Shown here: piece by piece, positions 15,504 to 24,258 of the stretch | Numbering within the stretch: the stretch's first letter is position 1 | Layout: each line of letters begins with the position of its first letter | Source of the DNA: an uncultured Eubacterium sp. | Lineage (GTDB): Bacteria > Bacillota > Clostridia > Lachnospirales > Lachnospiraceae | Assembly: GCA_910580075.1 (NCBI GenBank) | Contig: CAJTVR010000016.1 | Coordinates: forward strand, 35,573-67,278 | DNA: 31,706 bases | Reading direction: 5' to 3' | Notes under the pieces: model-generated | What the model saw: the letters and a program-made list of their open reading frames with translations, nothing else | What the model was told of the DNA's origin: nothing | Database searches by the model: none | Made by a program: the position numbers and the translations under genes

Positions 15504-18500
15504 TTAACACTTTTTTTCGACACTTAAAGTCACTTTTTCGCCATTGATATTCCATTCTTTGCTGTATCCGCTTATCTGGTCCTGTGTCAGACTGATTCCA
15601 AGCACTTCGGTACGAATGGTTTCCCCATACCTGGCAAAAATATCTGCCACTTTTGTATCTGCCGTATACGAAACTGCTATCTTATCCATAACCTCAAAGC
15701 CTGCTTCCTTGCGCATTGTCTGAAGTTTGCTGATAATCTCCCTCACAAAGCCTTCTTCAACCAGTTCCGGAGTCAGATTTGTATCCAAAACTACTGTGAC
15801 AGTATTATCCCCTTCTGTCATATAGCCTTCCATCTGTGTCATTGTAATGAGCAAATCCTCTTCTGATAATACGACGTTTTCACCAATGCTGTCAAGTCTG
15901 ATTACACCGTTTTTACGAAGTTCATTCATTGCCGCATTGCCATCAAGCTGCGCCAGTTCTGTCTGAATCTGTTTTAAATATTTTCCATACTTCGGCCCTA
16001 CCGTGCGCAGCTGCGGCTTGAATGTATAATCCGTATAGGCGCTGACATCATCCGTAAAAGAAACTTTCTTTACATTCAGCTCGTCTTCGATAATCTTTAC
16101 AAAATAATCAGCAAGAGAAGACGGGGCTTTTACAAACATGCTGCCAATCGGCTGGCGGTTTTTAATATTTGCGGCATTTCTGCAGGCACGTCCCATTACG
16201 ACAATCTTTAAGACTGCTTCCATATCCGCTTCTAATTCCCTGTTAATATATGCTTCGTTTGTTGTCGGGAAATCGCATAAGTGCACGCTTTCCGGCGCAT
16301 TTGCATCCACGCTGCATACCAGATTACGGTAAATATCTTCTGTGATAAACGGAACCATTGGTGCAGCTGTTTTTGCAATTGTAACCAGTGCTGTATACAG
16401 TGTCATGTATGCATTGATTTTATCCTGCTCCATGCCTTTTGCCCAGAAACGCTCTCTGCTTCTTCTGACATACCAGTTCGACATTTCATCCACAAAGTTA
16501 TCCAGCGCCCTTGCTGCTTCCGGAATGCGGTAGCTGCCAAGATTCTCATCTACGGTCTTTACTACGGTATTCAGCTTTGATAGCAGCCATTTGTCCATTA
16601 CGCTCAGTCTGTCATATTCCAGTTTGTATTCTGAAGCATTGAATTCATCAATATTTGCATACAGTACAAAAAAGGCATACGTATTCCACAGCGTGCCTAA
16701 GAACTTGCGCTGTCCCTCCTGTACGGCCCTGCCATGGAAACGGTTTGGCAGCCATGGCGCACTGTTGATATAAAAATACCAGCGTATCGCATCTGCTCCA
16801 TACGTCTTTAATGCTTCAAACGGGTCTACCGCATTTCCTTTGGATTTGCTCATTTTCTGCCCGTTTTCATCCTGCACATGTCCCAGCACAATGACATTTT
16901 CGTACGGAGCTTTGTTAAACAGCAGCGTAGATTCTGCCATCAGGGAGTAGAACCATCCGCGCGTCTGGTCGACTGCTTCTGAGATGAATTTCGCCGGAAA
17001 CTGCTGTGCAAACAAGTCTTCATTCTCAAACGGATAATGGTGCTGCGCAAACGGCATTGCCCCGGAATCAAACCAGCAGTCAATAACCTCCGGCACACGG
17101 TGCATCGTGCCGCCGCATTCCGGACATTTGTAAGTCACTTCATCAATATACGGACGGTGCAGCTCTGTCTGTTCTGCATCAGAATGTCCGCATTTTTCAG
17201 CAAGTTCTTTCCGGCTGCCGATACACTCCTGATATCCGCATTCACACTCCCAGACCGGAAGCGGCGTTCCCCAGTAACGGTTACGTGAAAGTCCCCAGTC
17301 CTGAATATTTTCCAGCCAGTCGCCAAAACGTCCTTTTCCAATCGATTCCGGAATCCAGTTGACGGTGTTATTATTGCGGATTAAATCATCCTTTACATCC
17401 GTCATTTTAATAAACCAGGATTCCCTTGCATAATAAATTAACGGTGTATCGCATCTCCAGCAGTGCGGATATTCATGCTCAAATTTCGGCGCATCAAATA
17501 AAAGCCCTGCTTCATCCAGATCTTTTAATACCATCGGGTCAGCTTTTTTAACAAAAACACCTGCATAAGCGGTTTCCTCTGTCAGCTCCCCTTTTCCGTT
17601 CACAAGCTGTACAAACGGAAGCCCGTATTTTCTGCCGACCTGGGAATCGTCTTCACCAAATGCCGGGGCGATGTGTACAATTCCGGTACCGTCCGTCATT
17701 GTTACATACGTATCACAGGTAATAAAGTAAGCTTTTTTATGCTGTTTTTCAATCAATGCATCTGCAAAATGAAACAGCGGTTCGTACTCTTTATATTCCA
17801 GATCGCTTCCTTTATAAGTTTCCAGTATTTCATAAGCCGGAATGCCTTTTTCTTCATCTGCAAGTCCGCCAAGCACCTTGTCCAGCAGCGCCTGTGCCAT
17901 ATAATAAACGCGTCCGTCTGCAGCTTTTACCCTGCAGTAAATTTCATCCGGGTGCACGCAGAGCGCAAGATTCGAAGGCAGTGTCCACGGAGTCGTTGTC
18001 CATGCAAGAAAATAAGCATCTTCGCCTGCAGCCTTAAACCGGACCACTGCAGAACGTTCTTTTACTGTCTTATACCCCTGCGCTACTTCCTGCGACGACA
18101 GCGGAGTTCCGCAGCGCGGACAGTATGGCACGGTCTTAAATCCTTTATAAAGCAGTTTCTTATCCCATATCTGCTTTAACGCCCACCATTCTGATTCAAT
18201 ATAATCATCTTCATATGTGACATACGGCTCGTCCATATCTGCCCAAAAACCCACGGTTTCTGAGAAATCTTCCCACATGCCTTTGTATTTCCATACAGAT
18301 TCTTTACACTGCCTGATAAACGGCTCCATACCGTATGCTTCGATCTGTTCTTTGCCATTTAACCCCAGCAGCTTTTCCACTTCCAGCTCCACCGGAAGAC
18401 CGTGTGTGTCCCATCCGGCTTTTCGCGGCACAAAACGTCCCTTCATCGTCTGGTATCTTGGAATCATATCTTTAATTACGCGTGTAAGCACATGGCCGAT

Positions 18501-18665
18501 ATGCGGTTTTCCGTTCGCTGTCGGCGGTCCGTCGTAAAACGTATAAGTCTCGCCTTCTTTTCTGGAATCCATTGATTTTTGAAAAATATGCTTCTCTCTC
18601 CAGAAGTCAATGACCTTATGCTCCCTTTCAACAAAATTCATATTGGACTCTACTTTACTGTACAT
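15504..18665 (-). CDS. ileS: Isoleucyl-tRNA synthetase (long, type 2-like)
   Basis: A 1053-residue class I aminoacyl-tRNA synthetase. HIGH is at residues 55-58 (NGKPHIGHVL) and KMSKS at 604-608. The editing domain has TTTPWTLPSN (223-232) and GTGIVHIAPAFGEDD (326-340). Cys pairs CPRC, CWRC and CPEC may hold zinc. WYVRRSRERFW in the anticodon-binding region and the long C-terminal extension (about 840-1053) fit IleRS type 2 rather than the roughly 920-residue type 1 with a C-terminal zinc finger. Type 2 enzymes are known for reduced mupirocin sensitivity; that is family knowledge, not something seen here. AAGGAGA precedes the ATG. There are only 44 bases to the upstream gene and no T-box. Confidence 0.96.
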   Translation of the reverse strand: MYSKVESNMNFVEREHKVIDFWREKHIFQKSMDSRKEGETYTFYDGPPTANGKPHIGHVLTRVIKDMIPRYQTMKGRFVPRKAGWDTHGLPVELEVEKLLGLNGKEQIEAYGMEPFIRQCKESVWKYKGMWEDFSETVGFWADMDEPYVTYEDDYIESEWWALKQIWDKKLLYKGFKTVPYCPRCGTPLSSQEVAQGYKTVKERSAVVRFKAAGEDAYFLAWTTTPWTLPSNLALCVHPDEIYCRVKAADGRVYYMAQALLDKVLGGLADEEKGIPAYEILETYKGSDLEYKEYEPLFHFADALIEKQHKKAYFITCDTYVTMTDGTGIVHIAPAFGEDDSQVGRKYGLPFVQLVNGKGELTEETAYAGVFVKKADPMVLKDLDEAGLLFDAPKFEHEYPHCWRCDTPLIYYARESWFIKMTDVKDDLIRNNNTVNWIPESIGKGRFGDWLENIQDWGLSRNRYWGTPLPVWECECGYQECIGSRKELAEKCGHSDAEQTELHRPYIDEVTYKCPECGGTMHRVPEVIDCWFDSGAMPFAQHHYPFENEDLFAQQFPAKFISEAVDQTRGWFYSLMAESTLLFNKAPYENVIVLGHVQDENGQKMSKSKGNAVDPFEALKTYGADAIRWYFYINSAPWLPNRFHGRAVQEGQRKFLGTLWNTYAFFVLYANIDEFNASEYKLEYDRLSVMDKWLLSKLNTVVKTVDENLGSYRIPEAARALDNFVDEMSNWYVRRSRERFWAKGMEQDKINAYMTLYTALVTIAKTAAPMVPFITEDIYRNLVCSVDANAPESVHLCDFPTTNEAYINRELEADMEAVLKIVVMGRACRNAANIKNRQPIGSMFVKAPSSLADYFVKIIEDELNVKKVSFTDDVSAYTDYTFKPQLRTVGPKYGKYLKQIQTELAQLDGNAAMNELRKNGVIRLDSIGENVVLSEEDLLITMTQMEGYMTEGDNTVTVVLDTNLTPELVEEGFVREIISKLQTMRKEAGFEVMDKIAVSYTADTKVADIFARYGETIRTEVLGISLTQDQISGYSKEWNINGEKVTLSVEKKC

Positions 18666-18709
18666 ACTGATTCTCCTTCATCATCATTCCTGTTATCCGC
18701 AGCCTGCTC

Positions 18710-20773
18710 TTAAAAACGGTCTCCATCGCTAAAATAATCGAAGAAGTTATGGTTGTCAAAAAAATCATCGTAATCTCCATAATCATCATAATCTTCTTCA
18801 AATTCATACTCATCTCCAAAATCCAGATACGGGGCGTTTTCCTGCTCGGACATGATACTCATAACCGGCCCCCATACCAGTATAACTGAAATAATAAGAA
18901 GCAGGACTGATACTGCAGCAGTAACAATTCCGGCCACTGCCATCCCTTTGCCCTGCCGGCTTCTTCCAAGCTGGAGCACTCCAAAAATAACGGCTGCAAC
19001 GGCCATCGGAATATTTATGCAGGTACAGAATAGTGCAAGTGATAAGATTCCCAGTATCATCGAAGCAATTCCAAATCCGCTGCCAGATGACTGTCCGTCT
19101 GCTTTCTGATACTGGGTATACTGTGTACCGGAACCACGCTGCTGATACGTTCCCTGCGGACCGCCGCCCTGATACTGCTGCGGACTGCCATTCGGGTTAT
19201 AGTTCTGCCACGGACTGCCGCTATCCGGCATGGGATTCTGACTGTAATTCTGCCACGGACCGCATGACTGGGACTGACTGCCGTTTTGCTGTGTGCTGCC
19301 TTGTACAGGGTTCTGCCAGGTGCCATTCTGGCTGCCAGCGGACTGCGCATGATTCTGCCAGCTGCTGTTCTGACTGCCGTCTGGATGTACACTGCTCTGA
19401 CTGCCGTTTTGCTGTACACTGCCGGGCTGGCCATACTGCCATGTACTGCCCTGGCTGCCTGCTGGCTGTGCACTGCTGCTCTGGCCATACTGCCAGCTGC
19501 TGCCTGACTGTCCACCGCTCTGGCTGCCTGCTGGCTCTGCACTGCTGTTCTGGCCATACTGCCACGTACTGCCCTGGCTGCCTGCCGGCTCTGCACTGCT
19601 GCTCTGGCCATTCTGCCACGTACTGCCCTGGCTGCCTGCTGGCTCTGAACCACTCGGACTGCTGTTTAACTGTGAACTGCCAGGCTGGCCATACTGCCGG
19701 CTGCCTGCTGGCTCTGAACCGCCGGGCTGGTCATTCTGCCACGTACTGCCCTGGCCCGGAGCCTGCTGCGGACTCTCATTCCATCCAGACTGCCAGATGC
19801 CGTATGCACCCTGCTGTGTGCTGTCCTGTGCATAATTCTGTCCGATGCTGCCCTGGATACCGTTTGTCTGTGTGATACCATCTGTACCGTTCTGCTGCAT
19901 GCTGTCTTCTGCACTGTTGTTCTGCGCGCTGCTGCCGTCTGTCTGTGTACTGCTTTCCACACTGCTCTGACTGCCGCTGCTCCCGTTTATCTGTGTACTG
20001 TTTTTCATGCTGTCATTCTGATCATAGTCCTGTGAACTGCCGGACTGATTCCCGCTTTGCTGCGTGCTGCCTTTTACACTGCTCTGACTGCTGCTTCCTT
20101 CACTCTGCTGCACATCATTTTGCAGGCTGGTCTCCGGATTCAGTTCCTCAGCCAAAACAGTATCTACACCGGAAAGCGGTACCGCATGTTCCGCTACATC
20201 TGCATCTGCCAGGTCCGTATTTTCTATTTCTGTTCTGCCGTAACTGTATGTCTGGCCTGCTTGTTCTGTTTCCGTTCCGCCATAGCTGTATGTCTGGCCT
20301 GTACTTTCTATTTCTGCCTGGCCGTAACTGTACGGCTGGCCCGCATGTTCTGTCTCTGTCTGGCCATAACTGTATGTCTGGCCCGTAAGTTCTGTTTCCG
20401 TTCCGCCATAGCTGTATGTCTGGCCCGTACTTTCCAGTTCTGCCTGGCCGTAACTGTACGACTGGCCTGCACTTTCTATTTCTGCCTGGCCGTAACTGTA
20501 CGACTGGCCTGTATTTTCTATTTCTTTCTGGCTGTAAGTATATGCCTGATCTGCATTTTCTAAACCCTGTTCATAATATGCATCCATCCCGGCACTGCTG
20601 CCCGTATCCGTCTGTTCATAAATATCAGCCTGTCTGCCCGTATCCGTCCCATTTTCTGCAGCTGTCTGCTCATAACTGTCCGTATATACAGCCTGTCCGC
20701 CGGCATCCTGCACATGGCTGATGTCCGGACTCGTATCTATATTTGTTTTTTCACGCTGCCCGCTGTCCTCCAT
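18710..20773 (-). CDS. Repeat-rich DUF4190-type membrane protein
   Basis: A 687-residue protein of three parts. Residues 75-186 are eight tandem 14-residue repeats of the form GQxYSYGQxExExx. Residues about 220-563 are low-complexity Ser/Gln/Gly/Asn-rich sequence with looser repeats around AGSQGSTWQYGQ. Residues 564-641 are a DUF4190-like module with two hydrophobic segments flanking GRSRQGKGMAVAGIV. An acidic, aromatic tail (YEFEEDYDDYGDYDDFFD) ends the protein. There is no signal peptide, so the long N-terminal region is probably cytoplasmic and disordered, in the manner of prion-like or condensate-forming sequences; that is inference. The start has GAGGTG 8 bases upstream. It sits between a nucleotidyltransferase gene and ileS in one operon. 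Function unknown. Confidence 0.8.
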   Translation of the reverse strand: MEDSGQREKTNIDTSPDISHVQDAGGQAVYTDSYEQTAAENGTDTGRQADIYEQTDTGSSAGMDAYYEQGLENADQAYTYSQKEIENTGQSYSYGQAEIESAGQSYSYGQAELESTGQTYSYGGTETELTGQTYSYGQTETEHAGQPYSYGQAEIESTGQTYSYGGTETEQAGQTYSYGRTEIENTDLADADVAEHAVPLSGVDTVLAEELNPETSLQNDVQQSEGSSSQSSVKGSTQQSGNQSGSSQDYDQNDSMKNSTQINGSSGSQSSVESSTQTDGSSAQNNSAEDSMQQNGTDGITQTNGIQGSIGQNYAQDSTQQGAYGIWQSGWNESPQQAPGQGSTWQNDQPGGSEPAGSRQYGQPGSSQLNSSPSGSEPAGSQGSTWQNGQSSSAEPAGSQGSTWQYGQNSSAEPAGSQSGGQSGSSWQYGQSSSAQPAGSQGSTWQYGQPGSVQQNGSQSSVHPDGSQNSSWQNHAQSAGSQNGTWQNPVQGSTQQNGSQSQSCGPWQNYSQNPMPDSGSPWQNYNPNGSPQQYQGGGPQGTYQQRGSGTQYTQYQKADGQSSGSGFGIASMILGILSLALFCTCINIPMAVAAVIFGVLQLGRSRQGKGMAVAGIVTAAVSVLLLIISVILVWGPVMSIMSEQENAPYLDFGDEYEFEEDYDDYGDYDDFFDNHNFFDYFSDGDRF
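20216..20551 (-). repeat. Eight tandem 42-bp coding repeats
   Basis: This stretch encodes the 14-residue units of the DUF4190-type protein. Seven copies are close matches and the most upstream one (DQAYTYSQKEIENT) is degenerate. Substitutions alternate between GQAEIE and GGTETE unit types, which suggests duplication of two-unit blocks. Confidence 0.9.
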
Positions 20774-20807
20774 GCTCTTTTCACCTCATTCCTTTTATAT
20801 CGGGAAT

Positions 20808-21737
20808 TCACTCTGCCAGGGATTGTGTCCCCTGCTGCCAGAGACTGCTTCCATAGATACCTTCTGCTGCAAGCTGTCTGAATGCTTCCACTACACTTGC
20901 TTTATCCTCTGCATATGTAACGCCAAACCATCTGTCCGGCGTCGGCAGAACTTTTACAGAAATCTGCCCGCTGTTTAACAGCTGGTCAATAATATTAGGA
21001 AGCAGATATTCAGCCTTTAAATCAGACATATCTGTCTGCTGCAGAAATTCCACAAACTTTTTCTGCAAAATATCCAGAAACTCTGGTGTCAGTCCCCACA
21101 TATTCATAGAAACCGGAGCCTGATCCGACAGTACGACGCCGCTGTCGCCGCAGATCTGCCCGGACTCTTTACGGACAATCCCTTTTGTTTCTACAACTTT
21201 TATCAGATAGTTTTTATCATCCATCTCACAGACACCGCGCGTTACTGTGCCATTTTCACTCAGTGTGTTCTGAATCTGAAAACCAGCCATACAATATTTA
21301 CCTGCAGACTGTTCGTGCTCTTTCAAAAACTGATATACATCCCGAAATGCTGCTTTTCCATAGTAATCATCCGCATTAATAACCGCAAACGGAACATCCA
21401 GAATATCCCGGCATGCCAGTACCGCCTGCCCGGTTCCCCATGGTTTGACACGCTCCGCAGGGCAGTCAAAACCTTCCGGCAGATCGTTCTTATCCTGAAA
21501 TACATAAGAAACCGGACAGATTTTTTCAATCCTGGAGCCAATCACTTCGTGAAATTCTGTTTCTATATCTTTACGTATAATAAATACAACTTTTGTAAAT
21601 CCAGCTTCCAGTGCATCATGAATGGAATAGTCAATAATAATTTCCCCCTCAGGCCCGACTTTCTGCAGCTGCTTAATGCCCGCACCATAGCGTGAGCCTA
21701 TGCCTGCTGCCATGATGACCAGCGCAATATCTTTCAT
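20808..21737 (-). CDS. Sugar-phosphate nucleotidyltransferase family protein
   Basis: A 309-residue protein of the NTP_transferase fold. The N-terminal signature is MAAGIGSRYGAGIKQLQKVGPEGE (starting at residue 9), in which the glycine-rich loop binds the nucleoside triphosphate and K22 is the likely catalytic lysine. KPWGTGQAVLAC (99-110) and NADDYYG (121-127, metal ligand) also fit. Such enzymes make an NDP-sugar or a related activated compound from a sugar phosphate. The exact sugar cannot be assigned, as motifs that separate GalU, RfbA and others are not decisive here. AAAGGAGG is 10 bases from the ATG. It is the first gene of an operon that continues to the DUF4190-type protein, ileS and glgP. 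Confidence 0.85.
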   Translation of the reverse strand: MKDIALVIMAAGIGSRYGAGIKQLQKVGPEGEIIIDYSIHDALEAGFTKVVFIIRKDIETEFHEVIGSRIEKICPVSYVFQDKNDLPEGFDCPAERVKPWGTGQAVLACRDILDVPFAVINADDYYGKAAFRDVYQFLKEHEQSAGKYCMAGFQIQNTLSENGTVTRGVCEMDDKNYLIKVVETKGIVRKESGQICGDSGVVLSDQAPVSMNMWGLTPEFLDILQKKFVEFLQQTDMSDLKAEYLLPNIIDQLLNSGQISVKVLPTPDRWFGVTYAEDKASVVEAFRQLAAEGIYGSSLWQQGTQSLAE

Positions 21738-21776
21738 ATGGTATGATCCTCCTTTGTTCGGTGAAATGACTTACTT

Positions 21777-21805
21777 ATCATACCATTGATACGGGATTTG
21801 TTCAA
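21777..21805 (-). promoter_or_regulatory. Promoter of the nucleotidyltransferase-ileS-glgP operon
   Basis: On the minus strand TTGAAC (21805-21800), 17 bases, then TATGAT (21782-21777), with a TGG extended -10. Transcription would start near 21770, only about 30 bases before the first ATG, so no leader riboswitch or T-box fits. Confidence 0.7.
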
Positions 21806-22121
21806 GTATTGTTAGTGTACGGGGAAATTTTTAATGCAAAAGGCCAGACTTATGTGCTGTATGACTACGCTGCGGATCATAAAAACTTTCATAAATTTGA
21901 AGATAACATGATTTCCAAAAAACATGGTGTTTAATCCAAGAGACGGGATCGTATCTTCTGAAATCCCCAAAATTTATTTCTTTTCCCTGATTTCTCCTGC
22001 CGGCCTGCACTCCGCCTGTCTCATTTTTATTTGATTATACTCCCCAAAAATACAGCCCCAGTGCGATCCATATTTTTCACACCAGATTCTTAACAATACA
22101 CTGGTTATTCCACTCCGACTG
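21806..22121. other. Intergenic stretch without a recognised gene
   Basis: The plus strand has an open frame to 21934 without a start codon, ending ..YVLYDYAADHKNFHKFEDNM.., that looks protein-like but matches nothing I know. It may be debris of a lost gene. The rest (21935-22121) is AT-rich with no clear structure. Confidence 0.4.
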
Positions 22122-22130
22122 TGTTATGAT
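22122..22130 (+). promoter_or_regulatory. Extended -10 promoter of the MATE transporter gene
   Basis: TGTTATGAT at 22122-22130 is an extended -10 element (TGn plus TATGAT). The -35 region is weak (TGGTTA at 17 bases). The start codon follows at 22195. Confidence 0.5.
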
Positions 22131-22194
22131 ATGCTCATTATGTATAAAAGCAATGATCCAAAAACTTCCCATTATTCATGAAAGGAGCCTCCTT

Positions 22195-23562
22195 ATGGCA
22201 TCTTTGCACAGTATGACATCCGGTGCACCCGGGCGTTTAATTATTTCATTTGCATTTCCGCTCATGCTTGGCAATCTGTTTCAGCAGTTTTATACAATTG
22301 CAGATGCTGCAATTGTCGGACAGGTGCTTGGCGTGCATGCAATTGCGGCTGTCGGAGCCGCAGAATGGATCATCTGGATGATGCAGGGTATGGTTCAGGG
22401 ATTTACGCAGGGGTTTGCCATTCAGATGTCCCAGGATTTTGGAGCCGGAAAATATAATAAACTGCGAAATGCAATCGTAAATTCTGCCTTTTTATCAGCC
22501 GTCAGCGCACTCATTCTTCTGGCAGGCGGACAGCTGCTTGCCGGATGGATGCTGAGGATGCTGCATACTCCGGATACTGTCTGGGCGGATACGATGCTTT
22601 ATATGCGCACGATGTTCTGGGGAATTCCAGCTATGATGACTTTTAACCTGGCAGCATCTGTCCTGCGCTCTCTGGGCGATGGAAAAACGCCGCTGTATGC
22701 AATGGTCTGTGCATCTTTTGTCAACATCGGGCTGGATCTTTTGTTTGTACCAGTTCTTCGTCTGGGCGTATTTGGAGCTGCTGTTGCAACTATAATAGCA
22801 CAATGCTGCTCCTGCATCATCTGCTTTGTAAAAATCGTCCATATTGATATACTGAAAATCACCCGGGAAGACTGCGAAATTTCTGCCAGCCTCCATTTAC
22901 GCCTGATGACACTCGGCATGCCGATGGCTTTTCAGAATTTTATTATTTCCATTGGCGGCATGATTGTACAGTCCGTAGTAAACGGATTCGGCGTTGCTTT
23001 TATTGCCGGATTTACTGCCACAAATAAGCTGTATGGCATGCTGGAAGCTGCCGGTACTTCCTATGGCTTTGCGATGACCACCTATACCGGGCAGAACCTT
23101 GGTGCCGGACAGATTTCCCGTATTCGCCAGGGATACCGGGATGCTCTTATTATTGCACTGATTACTTCTATGATCATAGCTGCTGTTATGATTTTTGCCG
23201 GTAAGTGGATTCTTCTTTGTTTCATTAATGGCGATAAAAAAACAACCGCAGACACACTGGCCATTGCTTACCATTACCTGTTTATCATGAGCGTCTGCCT
23301 GCCTGTATTATATTATCTGCATGTAACGCGTTCCTGTATTCAGGGACTTGGAAATACCGTGCTGCCTATGGTGTCCGGCTTTGCAGAATTTGGCATGCGT
23401 ACAGCCGCTGCGCTTTACCTTCCGCTGCTGCTTGGACAGGATGGGATTTTTTACGCTGAGATTTCTGCCTGGATGGGTGCTGATCTTGTACTGTTTATCA
23501 GCTTTTTATACTGTATGCATAAACTAAAACAGCATGGTATCCATAAACCGGACAAGCCATAG
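22195..23562 (+). CDS. MATE family efflux transporter
   Basis: A 455-residue integral membrane protein with about 12 hydrophobic segments arranged as two related halves. It starts with MTSGAPGRLIISFAFPLMLGNLFQQFYTIAD, the typical MATE opening with the first transmembrane helix. GQVLGVHAIAAVGAAEW and the second-half GFGVAFIAGFTATNKLYGMLEAAGTSYG are family-like. MATE proteins expel drugs or metabolites in exchange for sodium or protons; the substrate is unknown. I chose the ATG at 22195 (MASLHS) because AAAGGAG lies 7 bases before it; an in-frame ATG at 22126 overlaps the promoter. It stands alone. Confidence 0.92.
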   Translation: MASLHSMTSGAPGRLIISFAFPLMLGNLFQQFYTIADAAIVGQVLGVHAIAAVGAAEWIIWMMQGMVQGFTQGFAIQMSQDFGAGKYNKLRNAIVNSAFLSAVSALILLAGGQLLAGWMLRMLHTPDTVWADTMLYMRTMFWGIPAMMTFNLAASVLRSLGDGKTPLYAMVCASFVNIGLDLLFVPVLRLGVFGAAVATIIAQCCSCIICFVKIVHIDILKITREDCEISASLHLRLMTLGMPMAFQNFIISIGGMIVQSVVNGFGVAFIAGFTATNKLYGMLEAAGTSYGFAMTTYTGQNLGAGQISRIRQGYRDALIIALITSMIIAAVMIFAGKWILLCFINGDKKTTADTLAIAYHYLFIMSVCLPVLYYLHVTRSCIQGLGNTVLPMVSGFAEFGMRTAAALYLPLLLGQDGIFYAEISAWMGADLVLFISFLYCMHKLKQHGIHKPDKP

Positions 23563-23586
23563 CAGATGTTACCAGCTGAACCTGCT

Positions 23587-23749
23587 AAAAAACATCTGTA
23601 TACATGATGCCTCTGTTTTCCTTAACCAGGCTCTGCCGGCCATACCAGAGCCTGCTGTGCCGTATACATTGCCGCCAAACGTCACCAGCGGTTCCACAGC
23701 TTACGAAAAACATCCGTATGCATAATGATGCTGTTTTCCTTAACCAGGC
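23587..23749. repeat. Two imperfect 45-bp direct repeats downstream of the MATE gene
   Basis: Segments 23587-23631 and 23705-23749 agree at 38 of 45 positions and share CTGTTTTCCTTAACCAGGC exactly. A weaker third echo (GCTGTTTTCC...) follows at about 23780. The 392-base region from 23563 to 23954 contains no gene on the plus strand. Confidence 0.7.
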
Positions 23750-23822
23750 GTTACCAGCAGTCCGTATGCTGCCCGCTGCCGCTGTTTTCCATAAAAATAC
23801 AGGCATCTTCCTGAACCATAAA

Positions 23823-23921
23823 AAGGGACTGCCGCATTAAGAAAAATCATTCAGGATATAGTACTTTCAACTGTTTTTATACTATATCCTGAATATATTT
23901 TACTTAGTGCGACAGCCCCTT
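23823..23921. repeat. 99-bp nested palindrome, MITE-like or terminator
   Basis: The outer arms (23823-23841 and 23903-23921) pair at 16 Watson-Crick positions plus one wobble out of 19. The inner arms (23849-23863 and 23880-23894) are a perfect 15-bp match around a 16-base loop. The end sequence AAGGGGCTGTCGCACTAAG on the minus strand has the look of an insertion-sequence terminal repeat, so this may be a miniature element. It lies between the ends of two converging genes and could end both transcripts. Confidence 0.7.
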
Positions 23922-23954
23922 AAGAATCTGTACATTCCTGCAAAAGCAGTAAAA

Positions 23955-24155
23955 TTAAGATGCACGGTATATTTCTGCCTGATCTCTGCGCGCAACTTCT
24001 AAATACCATACCACCTGCTGTTCATCTATAAATTCATAATTTTTTTGTTCACAGTATCTGCGGCAGTCTTCTTCACTTCCGTAGTAAAGCGGCTTTTGAA
24101 TACCGCCCGGACTTGCTTTGTAAACACAGTATTCGTTGTAATTATAATCTGTCAT
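23955..24155 (-). CDS. Small hypothetical protein, 66 residues
   Basis: A 66-residue acidic, Tyr-rich soluble protein starting MTDYNYNEYCVYKASPGG. The ATG at 24155 has TGGAGG 5 bases upstream; an in-frame start at 24188 has no such site. It has an excellent promoter about 100 bases upstream and a palindrome that could act as terminator just downstream, which supports a real gene. The sequence reads as one small alpha/beta domain with Cys residues at 9, 30 and 35 or nearby. There is no signal peptide or membrane segment. I do not recognise the family. Confidence 0.65.
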   Translation of the reverse strand: MTDYNYNEYCVYKASPGGIQKPLYYGSEEDCRRYCEQKNYEFIDEQQVVWYLEVARRDQAEIYRAS

Positions 24156-24258
24156 AAAAACCTCCATTTCCCCGCCCAAAACTAGCACGGTTTATTACAA
24201 GGCATCCTCTGGTTTAGGCCCGGACACCCGGATTAGCAGTCATTTACTGCTTTGGCAT

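Noticed and set aside
15476..15523. Upstream start of glgP at 15523
   Set aside because: It lies within the end of ileS without a good ribosome binding site, while AAGGAGG precisely precedes the ATG at 15475.
18666..18709. T-box leader for ileS
   Set aside because: The gap is only 44 bases and no AGGGTGGNACCGCG-like sequence was seen there or upstream of the operon.
19033..19875. A 280-codon plus-strand frame rich in Cys and His with repeats
   Set aside because: It lies antisense to the repeat region of the DUF4190-type gene. Its repeats are a by-product of the repeated codons on the other strand, and it has no convincing ribosome binding site.
20216..20551. CRISPR array suggested by regular 42-bp repeats
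   Set aside because: The repeats are contiguous without spacers, vary between units and are in frame within a coding region.
21796..21934. Protein-like plus-strand frame ending YVLYDYAADHKNFHKFEDNM...
   Set aside because: It has no start codon or ribosome binding site, overlaps the promoter of the opposite operon and matches no family I know. It may be gene debris, so it is noted only as intergenic content.
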